DNA from: Lachnospiraceae bacterium
GTDB lineage: Bacteria > Bacillota > Clostridia > Lachnospirales > Lachnospiraceae
Reading direction: 5' to 3'
Assembly: GCA_022510685.1 (NCBI GenBank)
Contig: JAFLTA010000010.1
Location: 1-64,000, forward strand
DNA: 64,000 bases
In this document: positions 46,118-55,225 of the stretch, one piece after another
Numbering within the stretch: position 1 is the stretch's first letter
Layout: every line of letters starts with the position of its first letter
Position numbers and translations under genes: made by a program
The notes under the pieces: model-generated
Database searches by the model: none
What the model was told of the DNA's origin: nothing
Seen by the model: the letters and a program-made list of their open reading frames with translations, nothing else

Positions 46118-46693
46118 TTAAACAATCAACGACATTAGATACGATCGAACGTGTTCCTCCTCTTCCTTCTCATTTTCACTCATTGCGCTCTCCGGCACAA
46201 CGTCGGATAGCTCCCTCAAAAACTTTTTCTCCTGCTCCACTATTTTCACCTTGTATCCTGTGCCCCAGTTGGCTACCCCCTTAGACAGATACTCCCGCAC
46301 ATACGATATTTCCTGTTTCCCATTTCCCAGCAAGGCTATGACCTGCTTGTTTCCCACTGCCATATAATCCAAATGCATAATCTTGTCCGGGGAAGTAATG
46401 ACCAAGTCGGTCAGCAATTCCATCCCCTCCGGGACAACCGCACACACCTTATCATATTGTTCTTTTGATACAGAGGCATAAGGAACTATTACGATAAATC
46501 CTACAATTTGCTTCACAGTGGGAAGTACACCCAGCACTGCGATAACCGTAAATATATTCTGTCTGGACATATGGTTTAAGAAGAGTCCCAGCACATAAAT
46601 ACCAATAGCTACTGCGGCATATATCACGGTAAACAGTGCTGTTTTTTTCTTCTTTGCCCTTATATAACCATACTCTCCGCGCTTCGCTCCCAT
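46118..46693 (-). CDS. Uncharacterised protein with two membrane segments
   Basis: 191 aa from 46693, with GGAGG 8 nt upstream. Residues about 20-44 and 48-72 are hydrophobic (FTVIYAAVAIGIYVLGLFL; IFTVIAVLGVLPTVKQIVG), then a soluble C-terminal domain with DLVITSPDKIMHLDYMAV and GVANWGTGYKVKIVEQEKKF. No family known to me. It is between the rRNA methyltransferase and pseudouridine synthase genes with gaps of 25 and 28 bp, so it is in the operon; its role may be unrelated to RNA. Confidence 0.8.
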   Translation of the reverse strand: MGAKRGEYGYIRAKKKKTALFTVIYAAVAIGIYVLGLFLNHMSRQNIFTVIAVLGVLPTVKQIVGFIVIVPYASVSKEQYDKVCAVVPEGMELLTDLVITSPDKIMHLDYMAVGNKQVIALLGNGKQEISYVREYLSKGVANWGTGYKVKIVEQEKKFLRELSDVVPESAMSENEKEEEEHVRSYLMSLIV

Positions 46694-46718
46694 AACTTTT
46701 CCTCCTGTATCTATATCC

Positions 46719-48248
46719 TCACTGCATCCTCCATCCGGCATAATACTTGTTTTTTACAGTCCCATTTCCGGTGTATTTTCCCCAGCCCAAGGCAAATCCA
46801 TCTACACAGAGCAGCACATAACCGTCTGTCAAATCCATCCGCTCCTCACCCTCAACTGCCACATCCTGTATCGTCTCCCCTTTTAGATATCGAATGACCC
46901 TGATATCATCAACAGGCAGATTAATTCGAGGAAATACCGTGGTATCTGAAAGTGTTAATGCGAATTGCACAGAGGGCTCAAATCTCTTTTTGCAATTCCC
47001 CACGATAAGCCCGGTCTGTATGCAACGCAGTCCCTGTAAATACCGGGCAATCTCCCCTTCCAGTATGGCAGTATCTTTTTTTACTACTATATTACTATCT
47101 GACAATCCGAAAAGGCTTGTCCAACGTTTTGTTTCCTTCGGAATATCCAAAGCGGAGTTACAGTCACGTCTCCTTTTGACCAACATATCCTGACCGGAGT
47201 TACAACCATGTCTCTTTTTTTTCGGTATACCCTGAACATAACTTTGGCTTGTTTCTATGTTATCAACTTGACTACCGGAAAATTTCTGTACACCATTATC
47301 ACATGCCTTCTCACCGGAATCCTCACCTTTCTGCAAAAGTACCGCAAAATGTCCTTCTCCGGCAGCTCTGTGAGGAAAAATACGGATACAACGGCGCAGC
47401 TCCTCCCGCTCCTTGTCAGAAGTCTCCTGCGCTACCCAGTCCGGATTGCCACTGCTAAATCCGGGCTTTTCCTCCACCATGCATACATGCATATCCGGGT
47501 ATTGCCGGATAAACCACAAAACCATTTCTTCATCTTCCATCGGAGAAAATGTACAGGTAGAATATACAAGACTTCCTCCCTGACGCAACATCTCATAAGC
47601 CGATGCAAGTATTTGTTTTTGAATATCTACGTAATACGCCGGACCGCGTTCCTCCCAATCCTGTATCATGTGGGAATCCCTGCGAAACATTCCCTCACCG
47701 GAGCATGGCGCATCTATCAATATTTTATCAAAATATTCTGGAAAATGCTCTACCAGTTTTTCCGGTGCTTCTGCAGTCACAACCGCATTTTTCGCTCCGG
47801 CAATCTGCAGATTTTTTGCCAGTGCCATCCCTCTGGAAACACTGATGTCATTTGCCACCAGCACACCTTCTCCTTGTAACTTAGCCGCCAGTTCAGTCGC
47901 CTTGCCGCCGGGTGCGGCACACAAGTCCAACACGCGCTCTCCTTTTTGCACCGGCAAAATGGCTGCAGGTATCATGGCACTTGGCTCCTGAATATAATAC
48001 AGTCCCGCATAATAATAGGGATGCTTCGCCGGACTTTCTGCCGGATTTTTTAACAAAAATCCTTTTTTCGTCCATGGAACCGGCTCGGTCTCAAAAGGAC
48101 AAATCTCCTGCCACTGCTCCGGAGAAATCTTGGCAGTATTGATGCGAAGTGCCGTCCTCGCTTCCTCACTAAATGATGCCTCATAGGCACTGTATTCCTC
48201 TCCCAGGAGTCCCCTCATGGTTTCACGATATTTTTTCGGTAGCATCAT
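46719..48248 (-). CDS. 16S rRNA cytosine-C5 methyltransferase, RsmF/YebU-like
   Basis: 509 aa NOL1/NOP2/Sun-family methyltransferase. SAM site VLDLCAAPGGKATELA, then KILIDAPCSGEGMFRRD and LVYSTCTFSPMEDEEMV with the two cysteines of the catalytic pair. After the core, a variable insert of about 90 residues contains repeated RRDCNSALDIP-like segments, followed by a C-terminal RNA-binding (RsmF_B/PUA-like) part ending in YYAGWRM. The start is not certain: ATGs at 48254, 48248 and 48245 all follow GAGG; 48248 has the best spacing. Confidence 0.88.
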   Translation of the reverse strand: MMLPKKYRETMRGLLGEEYSAYEASFSEEARTALRINTAKISPEQWQEICPFETEPVPWTKKGFLLKNPAESPAKHPYYYAGLYYIQEPSAMIPAAILPVQKGERVLDLCAAPGGKATELAAKLQGEGVLVANDISVSRGMALAKNLQIAGAKNAVVTAEAPEKLVEHFPEYFDKILIDAPCSGEGMFRRDSHMIQDWEERGPAYYVDIQKQILASAYEMLRQGGSLVYSTCTFSPMEDEEMVLWFIRQYPDMHVCMVEEKPGFSSGNPDWVAQETSDKEREELRRCIRIFPHRAAGEGHFAVLLQKGEDSGEKACDNGVQKFSGSQVDNIETSQSYVQGIPKKKRHGCNSGQDMLVKRRRDCNSALDIPKETKRWTSLFGLSDSNIVVKKDTAILEGEIARYLQGLRCIQTGLIVGNCKKRFEPSVQFALTLSDTTVFPRINLPVDDIRVIRYLKGETIQDVAVEGEERMDLTDGYVLLCVDGFALGWGKYTGNGTVKNKYYAGWRMQ

Positions 48249-48303
48249 CTTCATTTCCTCGCAGTATTTCTATGTTATCTGCTTCCAGTCTCCTGTCGCT
48301 ATG

Positions 48304-48422
48304 CTAGCATAACGGCTCCTATCTGAACCCTGTTTAGTCCCCGGCTAGAGCGAAATAGCGTCGTTGCTTTCAATCGACGATACCACTGCATCGCCTCTTT
48401 CAAGTGCCTAGCTATTTTGCTC
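48304..48422. repeat. Family A repeat, copy 3, joined to a larger hairpin
   Basis: CTAGCATAACGG, then CTATCTGAACCCTGTTTAG and a GCTAG end at 48348, matching copies 1 and 2 in the core. Immediately next comes GAGCGAAATAGC, pairing with GCTATTTTGCTC at 48411-48422 across the M23 gene stop codon (48408-48410). So the repeat sits at the 3' end of that gene and could form a long hairpin terminator. Confidence 0.65.
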
Positions 48423-49058
48423 CAAGTACCACAAAAAAGGATAGGGATTCAAGCTTTTCTCCCGATCATTTTCCGTATAATATATCCCAAAATGCAAATG
48501 TACGGCAAACTTACCTTTTGTCCCCTCCTTGCCGTAACCGGTATTTCCCATATATCCTATGAGCTCCCCCGCCTTGACACGGTCTCCTTTATGCAGCCCT
48601 CCGGCATACCGTTCCATATGGGCATAGTAATAATAAAATCCCGTATCCGAACGGATACCAATACGATATCCCCCGAGACGGAGCCATCCCATCTGCTCTA
48701 TAACACCATCACACACGGAACGAATTTGCAGACACCCCGGCTCATCCTTGGATGCCATAATATCTACTCCTTCATGACTTCGATTTCCTCCATAGCTTCT
48801 GGATGCACCATAACCGTCCTCAAAGTACCATGTCACATCATCCACGCCATTGGTTGTGACAGGAAATCGACAGGCATCCTTCAATAATTTTTCCGCCTGT
48901 TCCTCCCACCCGTTCTCCTCCATCATTTTGCGATAGGTAAGAGCACGCTGCGTCCTTTCCTGCCAGGACAGCTGATAAATAATCGCCCCCAGTGCTACTA
49001 GTGCATACAGAATAAAAAGAATTCGTTTCATCCGTATAAAATATTGTTCTACTCTCAT
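48408..49058 (-). CDS. M23-family (LytM) peptidase, membrane-anchored
   Basis: 216 aa. N-terminal membrane segment (ILFILYALVALGAIIYQLS) and an external LytM domain with both zinc-site motifs: HEGVDIM (H-x3-D) and HLHFG. It should cleave peptidoglycan cross-links, or in sporulation act like SpoIIQ; the catalytic residues are intact, unlike many degenerate homologues. The start is not well supported: neither the ATG at 49058 nor the next at 49031 has a good ribosome-binding site. Its stop is followed by a family A repeat. Confidence 0.85.
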   Translation of the reverse strand: MRVEQYFIRMKRILFILYALVALGAIIYQLSWQERTQRALTYRKMMEENGWEEQAEKLLKDACRFPVTTNGVDDVTWYFEDGYGASRSYGGNRSHEGVDIMASKDEPGCLQIRSVCDGVIEQMGWLRLGGYRIGIRSDTGFYYYYAHMERYAGGLHKGDRVKAGELIGYMGNTGYGKEGTKGKFAVHLHFGIYYTENDREKSLNPYPFLWYLEQNS

Positions 49059-49146
49059 ACGGCATTGTATGCAAGCATCGTAGCGTAAATGCTATCGGAT
49101 TTTTCGCCACTAGTGACTGTTTTCCATCCTTCTGTCTATACCTGTC

Positions 49147-49941
49147 TTACATCTTTCGGTTTTTCTCTGCGCAGACACGCATGGCGTTCATAACACATCC
49201 CCGGAAACCATCCTGCTCCAAAGTCCGCACCGCTTCAATCGTTGTCCCTGCCGGGGAGCATACCATATCCTTTAATTCTCCCGGATGTTTACCGGTTTCC
49301 AGCACCATTTTTGCACTGCCAAGTACCGACTGTGCTGCAAACTGATATGCCTGTGCCCTCGGCATGCCCTCAGCCACAGCAGCATCTGCCATTGCCTCAA
49401 TAAACAGAAATACATAAGCCGGAGAACTGCCGCTTACCGCAATCACTGCATCCATCATTGTCTCGCTAATCACTTCTGCTTTTCCGAATGTTTCTAACAA
49501 ATCACAGACCGTTTTCAGGTCTTCCTCTGTAATCTGCTGATTCGGACACACCGCCGTGATACCCTCACCCACCAATGCGGGTGTATTGGGCATTGTACGG
49601 ATTATTTTATGGCTGCCGCCAAATGCCTCCTCTACCCAGGAAATCGTTTTTCCTGCCGCTATGGTAACAATAATCTGAGAATCCGTAACCACATCCTTGA
49701 TTTCATGGATGACTGATTCATAGTACACCGGTTTTACAGCCAGTACAATAATGTCAGCCTCTGTCGCCGCCTTGCGGTTATTGAGTGTCACTTGCACTCC
49801 ATACTCAGAAGAAACCTTGTCTATTGTCTTTCTGGTTGCAGCCGTTGCTATGATATTATCTTTCGATACAAGTTCACTGCGGATAATTCCCCCAATCATT
49901 GCCTGCGCCATATTACCTGCACCGATAAATGCTAACTTCAA
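49147..49941 (-). CDS. proC: Pyrroline-5-carboxylate reductase
   Basis: 264 aa, last step of proline synthesis. N-terminal Rossmann motif LAFIGAGNMAQAMIGGI, then IVTIAAGKTISWVEEAFGG, RTMPNTPALVGEGI, and the C-terminal SGSSPAYVFLFIEAMADAAV and SPAGTTIEAVRTLE. Starts with TTG (49941) with AAGGGA 7 nt upstream. Separate transcription unit. Confidence 0.95.
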   Translation of the reverse strand: MKLAFIGAGNMAQAMIGGIIRSELVSKDNIIATAATRKTIDKVSSEYGVQVTLNNRKAATEADIIVLAVKPVYYESVIHEIKDVVTDSQIIVTIAAGKTISWVEEAFGGSHKIIRTMPNTPALVGEGITAVCPNQQITEEDLKTVCDLLETFGKAEVISETMMDAVIAVSGSSPAYVFLFIEAMADAAVAEGMPRAQAYQFAAQSVLGSAKMVLETGKHPGELKDMVCSPAGTTIEAVRTLEQDGFRGCVMNAMRVCAEKNRKM

Positions 49942-50062
49942 TATTATCCCTTCTTTCTATTACTGATATATCATTATAATCTCCATTCCGCCACTTTCTC
50001 CGACGGTAATAAAGAAACAATCACACTGTTTTTGAGGTTTTACACTATATCCCTTCTCAATC

Positions 50063-51448
50063 TTAGCACAACTTCCCCCAGGCACACAACTCCATTGCCC
50101 TCACAAAATTTTGAGAAAACTCCTCCATCTGTGCCAATTCCACATGCTCCACTGATTTCGTCCTCTCCTGCAGTTCTTCCAAAAAGCCGGGTACCATCAA
50201 TGCCTTTGCCGCACCCTCTCCTGCTGCATTTCCATCGAAATAAAGCTTTTCTGTCGGTAAATCAGGCAACAACCCTGACTTCACTGCATTCTTCGGATGC
50301 AAAAATCCTCCAAACACCCCTGCAATATGAAGTTCATCCAAGTCTGTCACCGACAAACCTTCTCTCTGTAGTAATACCTCCATACCGCTTCGAATAGCGC
50401 CTTTCGCAAGTTGAAAAGCACGGATATCTTCCTGAGTAAGCATTACACCGGACTTTATATCCTCTCGTCCGTCATACAATATAAATTTATGACTGCCATC
50501 ATCACGGCTGTTGATATACTGAGCAAACTTATTTGCTACCGTATTTTTCATTGCTTCTTCCTTAGATAACAGATAGCCGTCCGGGCGAATCAATTGATTG
50601 TGAAGCAGCTCGGCAATCACATCCACCAAACCGGAACCACATATTCCCACCGGCTCAGGCAAAATATCTTCTTCGCTGATAACATCTAAACAGACACCTG
50701 CGTTGCCCCGTGTAAATCTGACTCCGTTAATCACTCCGCTCCCTGCACGCTTTCCACAGGAAATCCCCTGCCCCTCAAAAGCCGGTCCTGCAGCGGTGGA
50801 GCAGGCAGACACTTTTCCGTGGTGATTCAAAAGGATTTCCGCATTAGTTCCCAAATCCACTGCCATCTGAATTTTTTTTTCATCCCACAACTGCAAATGT
50901 CCCAGTACCGCTGCCGCATCTGCACCTACATGTGCTGCAATTCCCGGCAAGACGGTTATAACAGAATCCCGCCATTCATGCCAGTCCAACTTATCACCCT
51001 TCAACCGATATGCCCCCTCATATGCAGGTGTAAAGGGGGCACCCATTAATCCTTTGGTATCCATTCCCAAAAACAGATGACACATGACAGTATTTCCCAC
51101 AACGGATATTTGTTCAGGTGCCACTTTATCCCCAAATGCATAAAATTTGTCAGACAACATTCGCGTACCCATCTCATAAATCTGTCGTCGAATTTTCTCT
51201 GTTAAAAGCTCTCCCCGTCCTTCGCTAACATGCATCAGGCGCATCATCACATCACTGCCGAGAGTAAGCTGTGCATTATCCTCTGCCATGGAATCCAAAA
51301 GATTGCCCCCTGAATCAAACAGCTCCATAGCCACAGTCGTAGTGCCGATATCTACACTAAAAAATGGAAGTCCACCCACACTTTCGGAAACACGTTCCCT
51401 ATGATACTGTTTTGCACTCTTTCCCATCGCCCTCTGTAGCAAAACCAT
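50063..51448 (-). CDS. ASKHA-domain (DUF4445) corrinoid-activation-like protein without ferredoxin domain
   Basis: 461 aa. Sugar-kinase/actin-like ATPase fold: FSVDIGTTTVAMELFDSGGN, QMAVDLGTNAEILL, GPAFEGQGISCGK and the C-terminal HIAGVFGGFLHPKNAV. This is the DUF4445 core of RACo/RamA-type proteins that reactivate corrinoid methyltransferases, but the N-terminal 2Fe-2S ferredoxin domain is missing (the start at 51448 has AGGAGG 8 nt upstream). No methyltransferase or corrinoid protein is nearby. Its partner and reaction are therefore unknown. Confidence 0.82.
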   Translation of the reverse strand: MVLLQRAMGKSAKQYHRERVSESVGGLPFFSVDIGTTTVAMELFDSGGNLLDSMAEDNAQLTLGSDVMMRLMHVSEGRGELLTEKIRRQIYEMGTRMLSDKFYAFGDKVAPEQISVVGNTVMCHLFLGMDTKGLMGAPFTPAYEGAYRLKGDKLDWHEWRDSVITVLPGIAAHVGADAAAVLGHLQLWDEKKIQMAVDLGTNAEILLNHHGKVSACSTAAGPAFEGQGISCGKRAGSGVINGVRFTRGNAGVCLDVISEEDILPEPVGICGSGLVDVIAELLHNQLIRPDGYLLSKEEAMKNTVANKFAQYINSRDDGSHKFILYDGREDIKSGVMLTQEDIRAFQLAKGAIRSGMEVLLQREGLSVTDLDELHIAGVFGGFLHPKNAVKSGLLPDLPTEKLYFDGNAAGEGAAKALMVPGFLEELQERTKSVEHVELAQMEEFSQNFVRAMELCAWGKLC

Positions 51449-51489
51449 ATTTCCACCTCCTGTCAGAAATACAGGGTAAAAGCATAAGT

Positions 51490-51556
51490 GTTTTTGCTTA
51501 ATAGGAAACATTGTGTGCCATGCACACGTTAGAAGTTTCCTAAATTAAGCAAAAAC
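51490..51556. repeat. Family B hairpin repeat, copy 1
   Basis: Arms GTTTTTGCTTAATAGGAAAC and GTTTCCTAAATTAAGCAAAA (plus AC) pair with a 2-nt bulge; the loop holds a smaller palindrome around GTGTGCCATGCACAC. The AGGAAACTTCT and GTTTCCTATTAAGCA parts are shared with 57580-57611. It lies between the ASKHA gene start and the RNase Y terminator. Confidence 0.65.
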
Positions 51557-51580
51557 AGAGGCCGTCATATGACGACCTCT
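51551..51580 (-). terminator. Terminator of rny
   Basis: Minus-strand stem AGAGGTCGTCA/TGACGGCCTCT (one G-U) followed by GTTTTTGC. It shares its T-run with the family B repeat next to it. Confidence 0.75.
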
Positions 51581-51606
51581 CTTGTTCATGTTTCAAACCA
51601 TTGCGC

Positions 51607-53169
51607 TTACTTTGCGTAATCGGTTACTCTGGATTCACGAATGACATTGACCTTGATTTGACCAGGGTATTTCAATTCGTCTTCAACCTGTTTTGCGATA
51701 TCTCTCGCCAACAGAACCATATCGTCATCGGATATTTTATCCGGCACAACCATAACACGGACTTCACGTCCTGCCTGGATGGCAAACGATTTTTCAACTC
51801 CCTTAAAGCTGTTTGAAATATCTTCTAACTGTTTCAATCTGTTTGTATATGTTTCCAGTGTCTCCCTGCGCGCTCCCGGACGTGCCGCTGAAATCGTATC
51901 GGCAGCTTGTACAATACACGCAACCAGAGTCTCTGGCTCCACATCACCGTGGTGTGCTTCCACAGCATTAATCACTACACCTGACTCCTTATACTTCCGA
52001 CATAAATCTGCACCAATCTGAACATGGGTACCTTCCATCTCTTGATCCACAGACTTTCCAATGTCATGAAGCAAGCCGGCGCGCTTTGCCACACGCACAT
52101 CTGCACCAATCTCTCCTGCAAGGAGACCGGATAAATGTGCCACCTCAATAGAATGCTTCAATGCATTCTGACCATAACTGGTTCTGAATTTCATTCTACC
52201 CAACAAGCGAATCAACTCCGGATTGATTCCATGAACCCCTACTTCTAAAGTGGCGGCCTCGCCTTCTTCGCGAATCATCGACTCAACATCACGTTGCGCC
52301 TTTTCCACCATTTCTTCAATTCTAGCAGGATGAATTCTTCCATCAACAATCAGTTTCTCCAGAGCAATTCGTGCCACCTCACGTCTCACTCCATCAAAAC
52401 CGGACAAAACAACTGCCTCCGGTGTATCATCAATAATCAGATTGATACCGGTAAGAGTTTCCAATGTACGGATATTTCGACCCTCACGACCGATAATCCT
52501 ACCTTTCATCTCCTCACTAGGCAACTGTACGACAGAAATCGTTGTCTCTGCAACATGATCCGCTGCACATCGCTGAATCGCAGTAACAACATAATCTTTT
52601 GCTTTTTTGTCAGCTTCTTCTCTCGCCTTATTCTCCAATTCTTTAATGAGAACGGCGGTCTCATGTTTTACATCTTCTTCTACAGATTTTAACAAATATT
52701 CCTTTGCTTGTTCGGAAGTCAGACCGGAAATTTTCTCCAGCTCACGCACATGACTATTTTTAATCGTCTCCATTTCTTCCCTTAAACGATCTAATTCGGC
52801 ATTCTTTGCGTTTAACTTGGACTCTCTCTTTTCCAATGCTTCCGACTTCTTATCCAGAGCCTCCTCTTTCGATAACACACGTTTCTCATACCGCTGTATT
52901 TCTGCTCTTCGCTCCTTGGATTCCCGCTCAATTTCATTTTTATTTTTAAGAGCCTCCTCCTTAGCTTCTAACAGAGCTTCGCGCTTCTTGGTCTCTGCAG
53001 TTTTCACTGCCTCGTCAATAATCTGACGTGCCTTCTCCTCTGCATTTCCCACTTTCTGTTCCTCGGATTCCTGATATTTCTGAATGGAAACCTTCTTTGA
53101 AATAAGCGCAGAAACAACGATAGCAAGAACGAACGCAATGGCTATTACAACTTTAATAACCAATGGCAT
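51607..53169 (-). CDS. rny: Ribonuclease Y
   Basis: 520 aa membrane-anchored endoribonuclease that starts mRNA decay in Bacillota. N-terminal membrane segment ([18 protein letters not shown]), a long coiled coil to about residue 190, KH domain ([20 protein letters not shown]), and HD phosphodiesterase domain with [16 protein letters not shown] and VEAHHGD. Length and order are normal. AGGAGG lies 12 nt upstream. Commonly sits near recA, as it does here. Confidence 0.97.
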   Translation of the reverse strand: MPLVIKVVIAIAFVLAIVVSALISKKVSIQKYQESEEQKVGNAEEKARQIIDEAVKTAETKKREALLEAKEEALKNKNEIERESKERRAEIQRYEKRVLSKEEALDKKSEALEKRESKLNAKNAELDRLREEMETIKNSHVRELEKISGLTSEQAKEYLLKSVEEDVKHETAVLIKELENKAREEADKKAKDYVVTAIQRCAADHVAETTISVVQLPSEEMKGRIIGREGRNIRTLETLTGINLIIDDTPEAVVLSGFDGVRREVARIALEKLIVDGRIHPARIEEMVEKAQRDVESMIREEGEAATLEVGVHGINPELIRLLGRMKFRTSYGQNALKHSIEVAHLSGLLAGEIGADVRVAKRAGLLHDIGKSVDQEMEGTHVQIGADLCRKYKESGVVINAVEAHHGDVEPETLVACIVQAADTISAARPGARRETLETYTNRLKQLEDISNSFKGVEKSFAIQAGREVRVMVVPDKISDDDMVLLARDIAKQVEDELKYPGQIKVNVIRESRVTDYAK

Positions 53170-53252
53170 CGAACCGAAGTACCTCCTTATAAAAATTCAT
53201 TGTACATAGTACAACACTTTGATTCTATACTTTTTATAGGAAATTGTCAAGC

Positions 53253-53308
53253 CAGCATAATGGCACTTTTATACTGGTAATTCCTGGTATTTTTGCCATA
53301 TTATGCTG
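53253..53308 (-). terminator. Hairpin downstream of recX
   Basis: Arms CAGCATAATATGGCA and TGCCATTATGCTG (minus strand) with a 28-nt loop and a two-base bulge; the tail is weak. The arm sequence AGCATAATGGC resembles the ends of the family A repeats, but the core does not match. Confidence 0.5.
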
Positions 53309-53328
53309 AAAATATACCTATTGTCCAG

Positions 53329-53802
53329 TTAAAATTCATTGTGCTCACGCCATATATCTATCTGTTTTATGATATCATCTACACGAAATCCTCTCCGGTA
53401 AAGCTTTGCCATAACCTTTTGCTGTTCTTCATAGGGAAGTTCTGTCTTTCCACGGAGTAATTTATCCAATGCTTTGGTCAGAGCGTCACCGTCATCTCCA
53501 TCTACCTCCTCAATAGCCTGGTCAATCAGACTTTCCGGGACATGCCGTTTCTGCAAATCCCGGCGGATTCTCTGCATACTTCTGGATTGTCGGTATATGT
53601 CCACAAATCGCCTGGCATATCGCTCGTCATCAATGTAATGATAGCTTCCCACATAAGCAACCGCCTTCTCAACTGCTTCTTCCGAAAAACCCGACTGCTT
53701 TAGTTTGCTGCGCAACTCCCATTCCGTCCTATCCATATGTTGCAACAGGGACATGGCTTTTTTCGTAGCTTTTAGATTCTCATCATCCATTGGTTTCTCC
53801 AT
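53329..53802 (-). CDS. recX: Regulatory protein RecX
   Basis: 157 aa from 53802, chosen because GGAG, overlapping the recA stop, lies 7 nt upstream; an upstream frame of 41 codons overlaps recA and is spurious. Shows the RecX helical repeats: AMSLLQHMDRTEWELRSKLK, YHYIDDERYARRFV, and KVMAKLYRRGFRVDDI. RecX modulates RecA filaments. Starts 4 bp after recA, so translation is coupled. Confidence 0.92.
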   Translation of the reverse strand: MEKPMDDENLKATKKAMSLLQHMDRTEWELRSKLKQSGFSEEAVEKAVAYVGSYHYIDDERYARRFVDIYRQSRSMQRIRRDLQKRHVPESLIDQAIEEVDGDDGDALTKALDKLLRGKTELPYEEQQKVMAKLYRRGFRVDDIIKQIDIWREHNEF

Positions 53803-53806
53803 GATT

Positions 53807-54895
53807 TTACTCCACTGATTTTGCCGCTGGTTTAGCAGGCTTTGCTCCGGCTTCTTCATCCTGTACCGGCGCTTCATCGGCAAATGGATCTTTTTCTGCA
53901 TATTTCTCACGGACTTTTTGTTCAATTTCAGCCATTAAATCCGGATGCTCCTTGAGGAACACTTTTGTATTCTCTCTACCCTGTCCTATTTTTTCACCAT
54001 TATAGGCATACCATGCTCCGCTTTTATTGACAATGTTTTCATTTGCGGCCAGATCCAGAATGTCTCCCTCTCTGGAAATACCCTCACCGAAAATAATATC
54101 CACCTCTGCGGTACGGAATGGGGGTGCCACTTTATTTTTGACAACTTTAATCTTCGTGCGGTTACCAATTGCCTCTCCGTCTTTTTTTATCTGCTCCCCA
54201 CGGCGCACCTCCAGACGGATAGAAGAATAATACTTCAACGCACGTCCACCGGTCGTTGTCTCCGGATTTCCAAACATAACACCAACTTTTTCACGCAACT
54301 GGTTGATGAAAATAACGCTGCAATTTGTTTTACCAATAATGGCAGTTAGCTTTCTAAGCGCCTGCGACATCAATCTCGCCTGCAAGCCCACATGGGAATC
54401 ACCCATCTCCCCTTCAATCTCGGCTTTTGGCACCAGCGCTGCCACAGAATCTACAATCACAATATCCACGGCTCCGGAGCGAACCATCGTCTCTGTAATC
54501 TCCAATGCCTGCTCGCCGGTATCCGGCTGGGATATATACAGATTATCAATATCTACTCCGATCTTTTTAGCATATACCGGATCCAGTGCATGCTCTGCAT
54601 CAATAAATCCCGCAATGCCCCCGCGCTTTTGCACCTCCGCTACCATGTGAAGCGCAACTGTCGTCTTACCACCGGATTCCGGTCCGTAAATCTCTACTAC
54701 ACGTCCTTTTGGCACACCGCCTACACCCAGTGCCAAGTCCAGCCCCAGAGAGCCGGAAGGAACTGTCTCCACATTTAAGTGCATATTATCTCCCAGTTTC
54801 ATAACAGAACCTTTACCATATGCTTTCTCAATCTGGGAGAGTGCAGATTCCAATGCCCTTCTTTTATTTTCATCAATCTTTACTTCATTTGCCAT
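53807..54895 (-). CDS. recA: Recombinase RecA
   Basis: 362 aa; homologous recombination and the SOS coprotease. Walker [47 protein letters not shown] and [17 protein letters not shown] are all present. The start at 54895 is taken because the longer frame includes the promoter and LexA site. The C-terminus is acidic with a run of Asp/Glu and an Ala/Pro-rich end. First gene of recA-recX. Confidence 0.98.
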   Translation of the reverse strand: MANEVKIDENKRRALESALSQIEKAYGKGSVMKLGDNMHLNVETVPSGSLGLDLALGVGGVPKGRVVEIYGPESGGKTTVALHMVAEVQKRGGIAGFIDAEHALDPVYAKKIGVDIDNLYISQPDTGEQALEITETMVRSGAVDIVIVDSVAALVPKAEIEGEMGDSHVGLQARLMSQALRKLTAIIGKTNCSVIFINQLREKVGVMFGNPETTTGGRALKYYSSIRLEVRRGEQIKKDGEAIGNRTKIKVVKNKVAPPFRTAEVDIIFGEGISREGDILDLAANENIVNKSGAWYAYNGEKIGQGRENTKVFLKEHPDLMAEIEQKVREKYAEKDPFADEAPVQDEEAGAKPAKPAAKSVE

Positions 54896-54921
54896 ATGTT
54901 TTATCCATCCTTTCCTATAAG

Positions 54922-54935
54922 CGAACAAATGTTCT
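54922..54935. promoter_or_regulatory. LexA (SOS) operator of recA
   Basis: CGAACAAATGTTCT matches the Gram-positive LexA box (CGAAC-N4-GTTC) and lies just downstream of the predicted recA -10 box, where binding would block transcription. Confidence 0.85.
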
Positions 54936-54941
54936 TTTTGT

Positions 54942-54970
54942 ATCATACTGCTTATTTCTTCCAATGTCAA
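54942..54970 (-). promoter_or_regulatory. recA promoter
   Basis: TTGACA (54970-54965) and TATGAT (54947-54942) with a 17-bp spacer, minus strand. This near-consensus promoter falls inside a longer open frame and shows that recA starts at 54895. Confidence 0.85.
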
Positions 54971-55157
54971 CTGTTTTTTTGACAAAATCTTTACTCCAAC
55001 TTTCATGATATTTGCAAACAGATAGCTCCTGCCGGCTGAAATTTATATAATTCTGTTTGGGGGTTCCTATTCCGAAAAGTAGACAGTGGAAGAAACTTTG
55101 AAAAAAGATTTGTAATTCAAGTATGAGAAAATCTTACAACACTTCACTTCATATGTC

Positions 55158-55199
55158 AATAAAAATGATTCAGGTGCCAAAAAATCTGACCCCTGAATC
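55158..55199 (-). terminator. Terminator of the two-gene operon
   Basis: Minus-strand stem GATTCAGG/CCTGAATC with a 17-nt loop, followed by ATTTTTATT. Located 27 bp beyond the stop of the downstream gene. The rest of the 55007-55157 gap shows no gene. Confidence 0.7.
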
Positions 55200-55225
55200 T
55201 CATTCGGCAAAAACATATACAACTC

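Noticed and set aside
47208-47879. 223-codon plus-strand frame inside the rRNA methyltransferase
   Set aside because: Antisense to a conserved catalytic domain and without a ribosome-binding site.
48408-49058. Naming the LytM peptidase spoIIQ
   Set aside because: Size and single membrane segment are compatible, but both zinc motifs are intact and no spoIIIAH or sporulation neighbour supports the name.
53253-53308. A fourth copy of repeat family A
   Set aside because: Only the end sequence AGCATAATGGC is similar; the CTATCTGAACCCTG core is missing, so it is treated as an ordinary hairpin.
53803-53925. 41-residue N-terminal extension of RecX
   Set aside because: It overlaps the recA coding end; the ribosome-binding site over the recA stop sets the start at 53802.
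54896-55006. 37-residue N-terminal extension of RecA
   Set aside because: The segment contains the recA promoter and LexA box; RecA normally starts near MANEVKID.
55060-55157. Possible transposase remnant near the recA upstream gap
   Set aside because: A few short words suggested an insertion sequence end, but there is no open frame or inverted repeat to support it.
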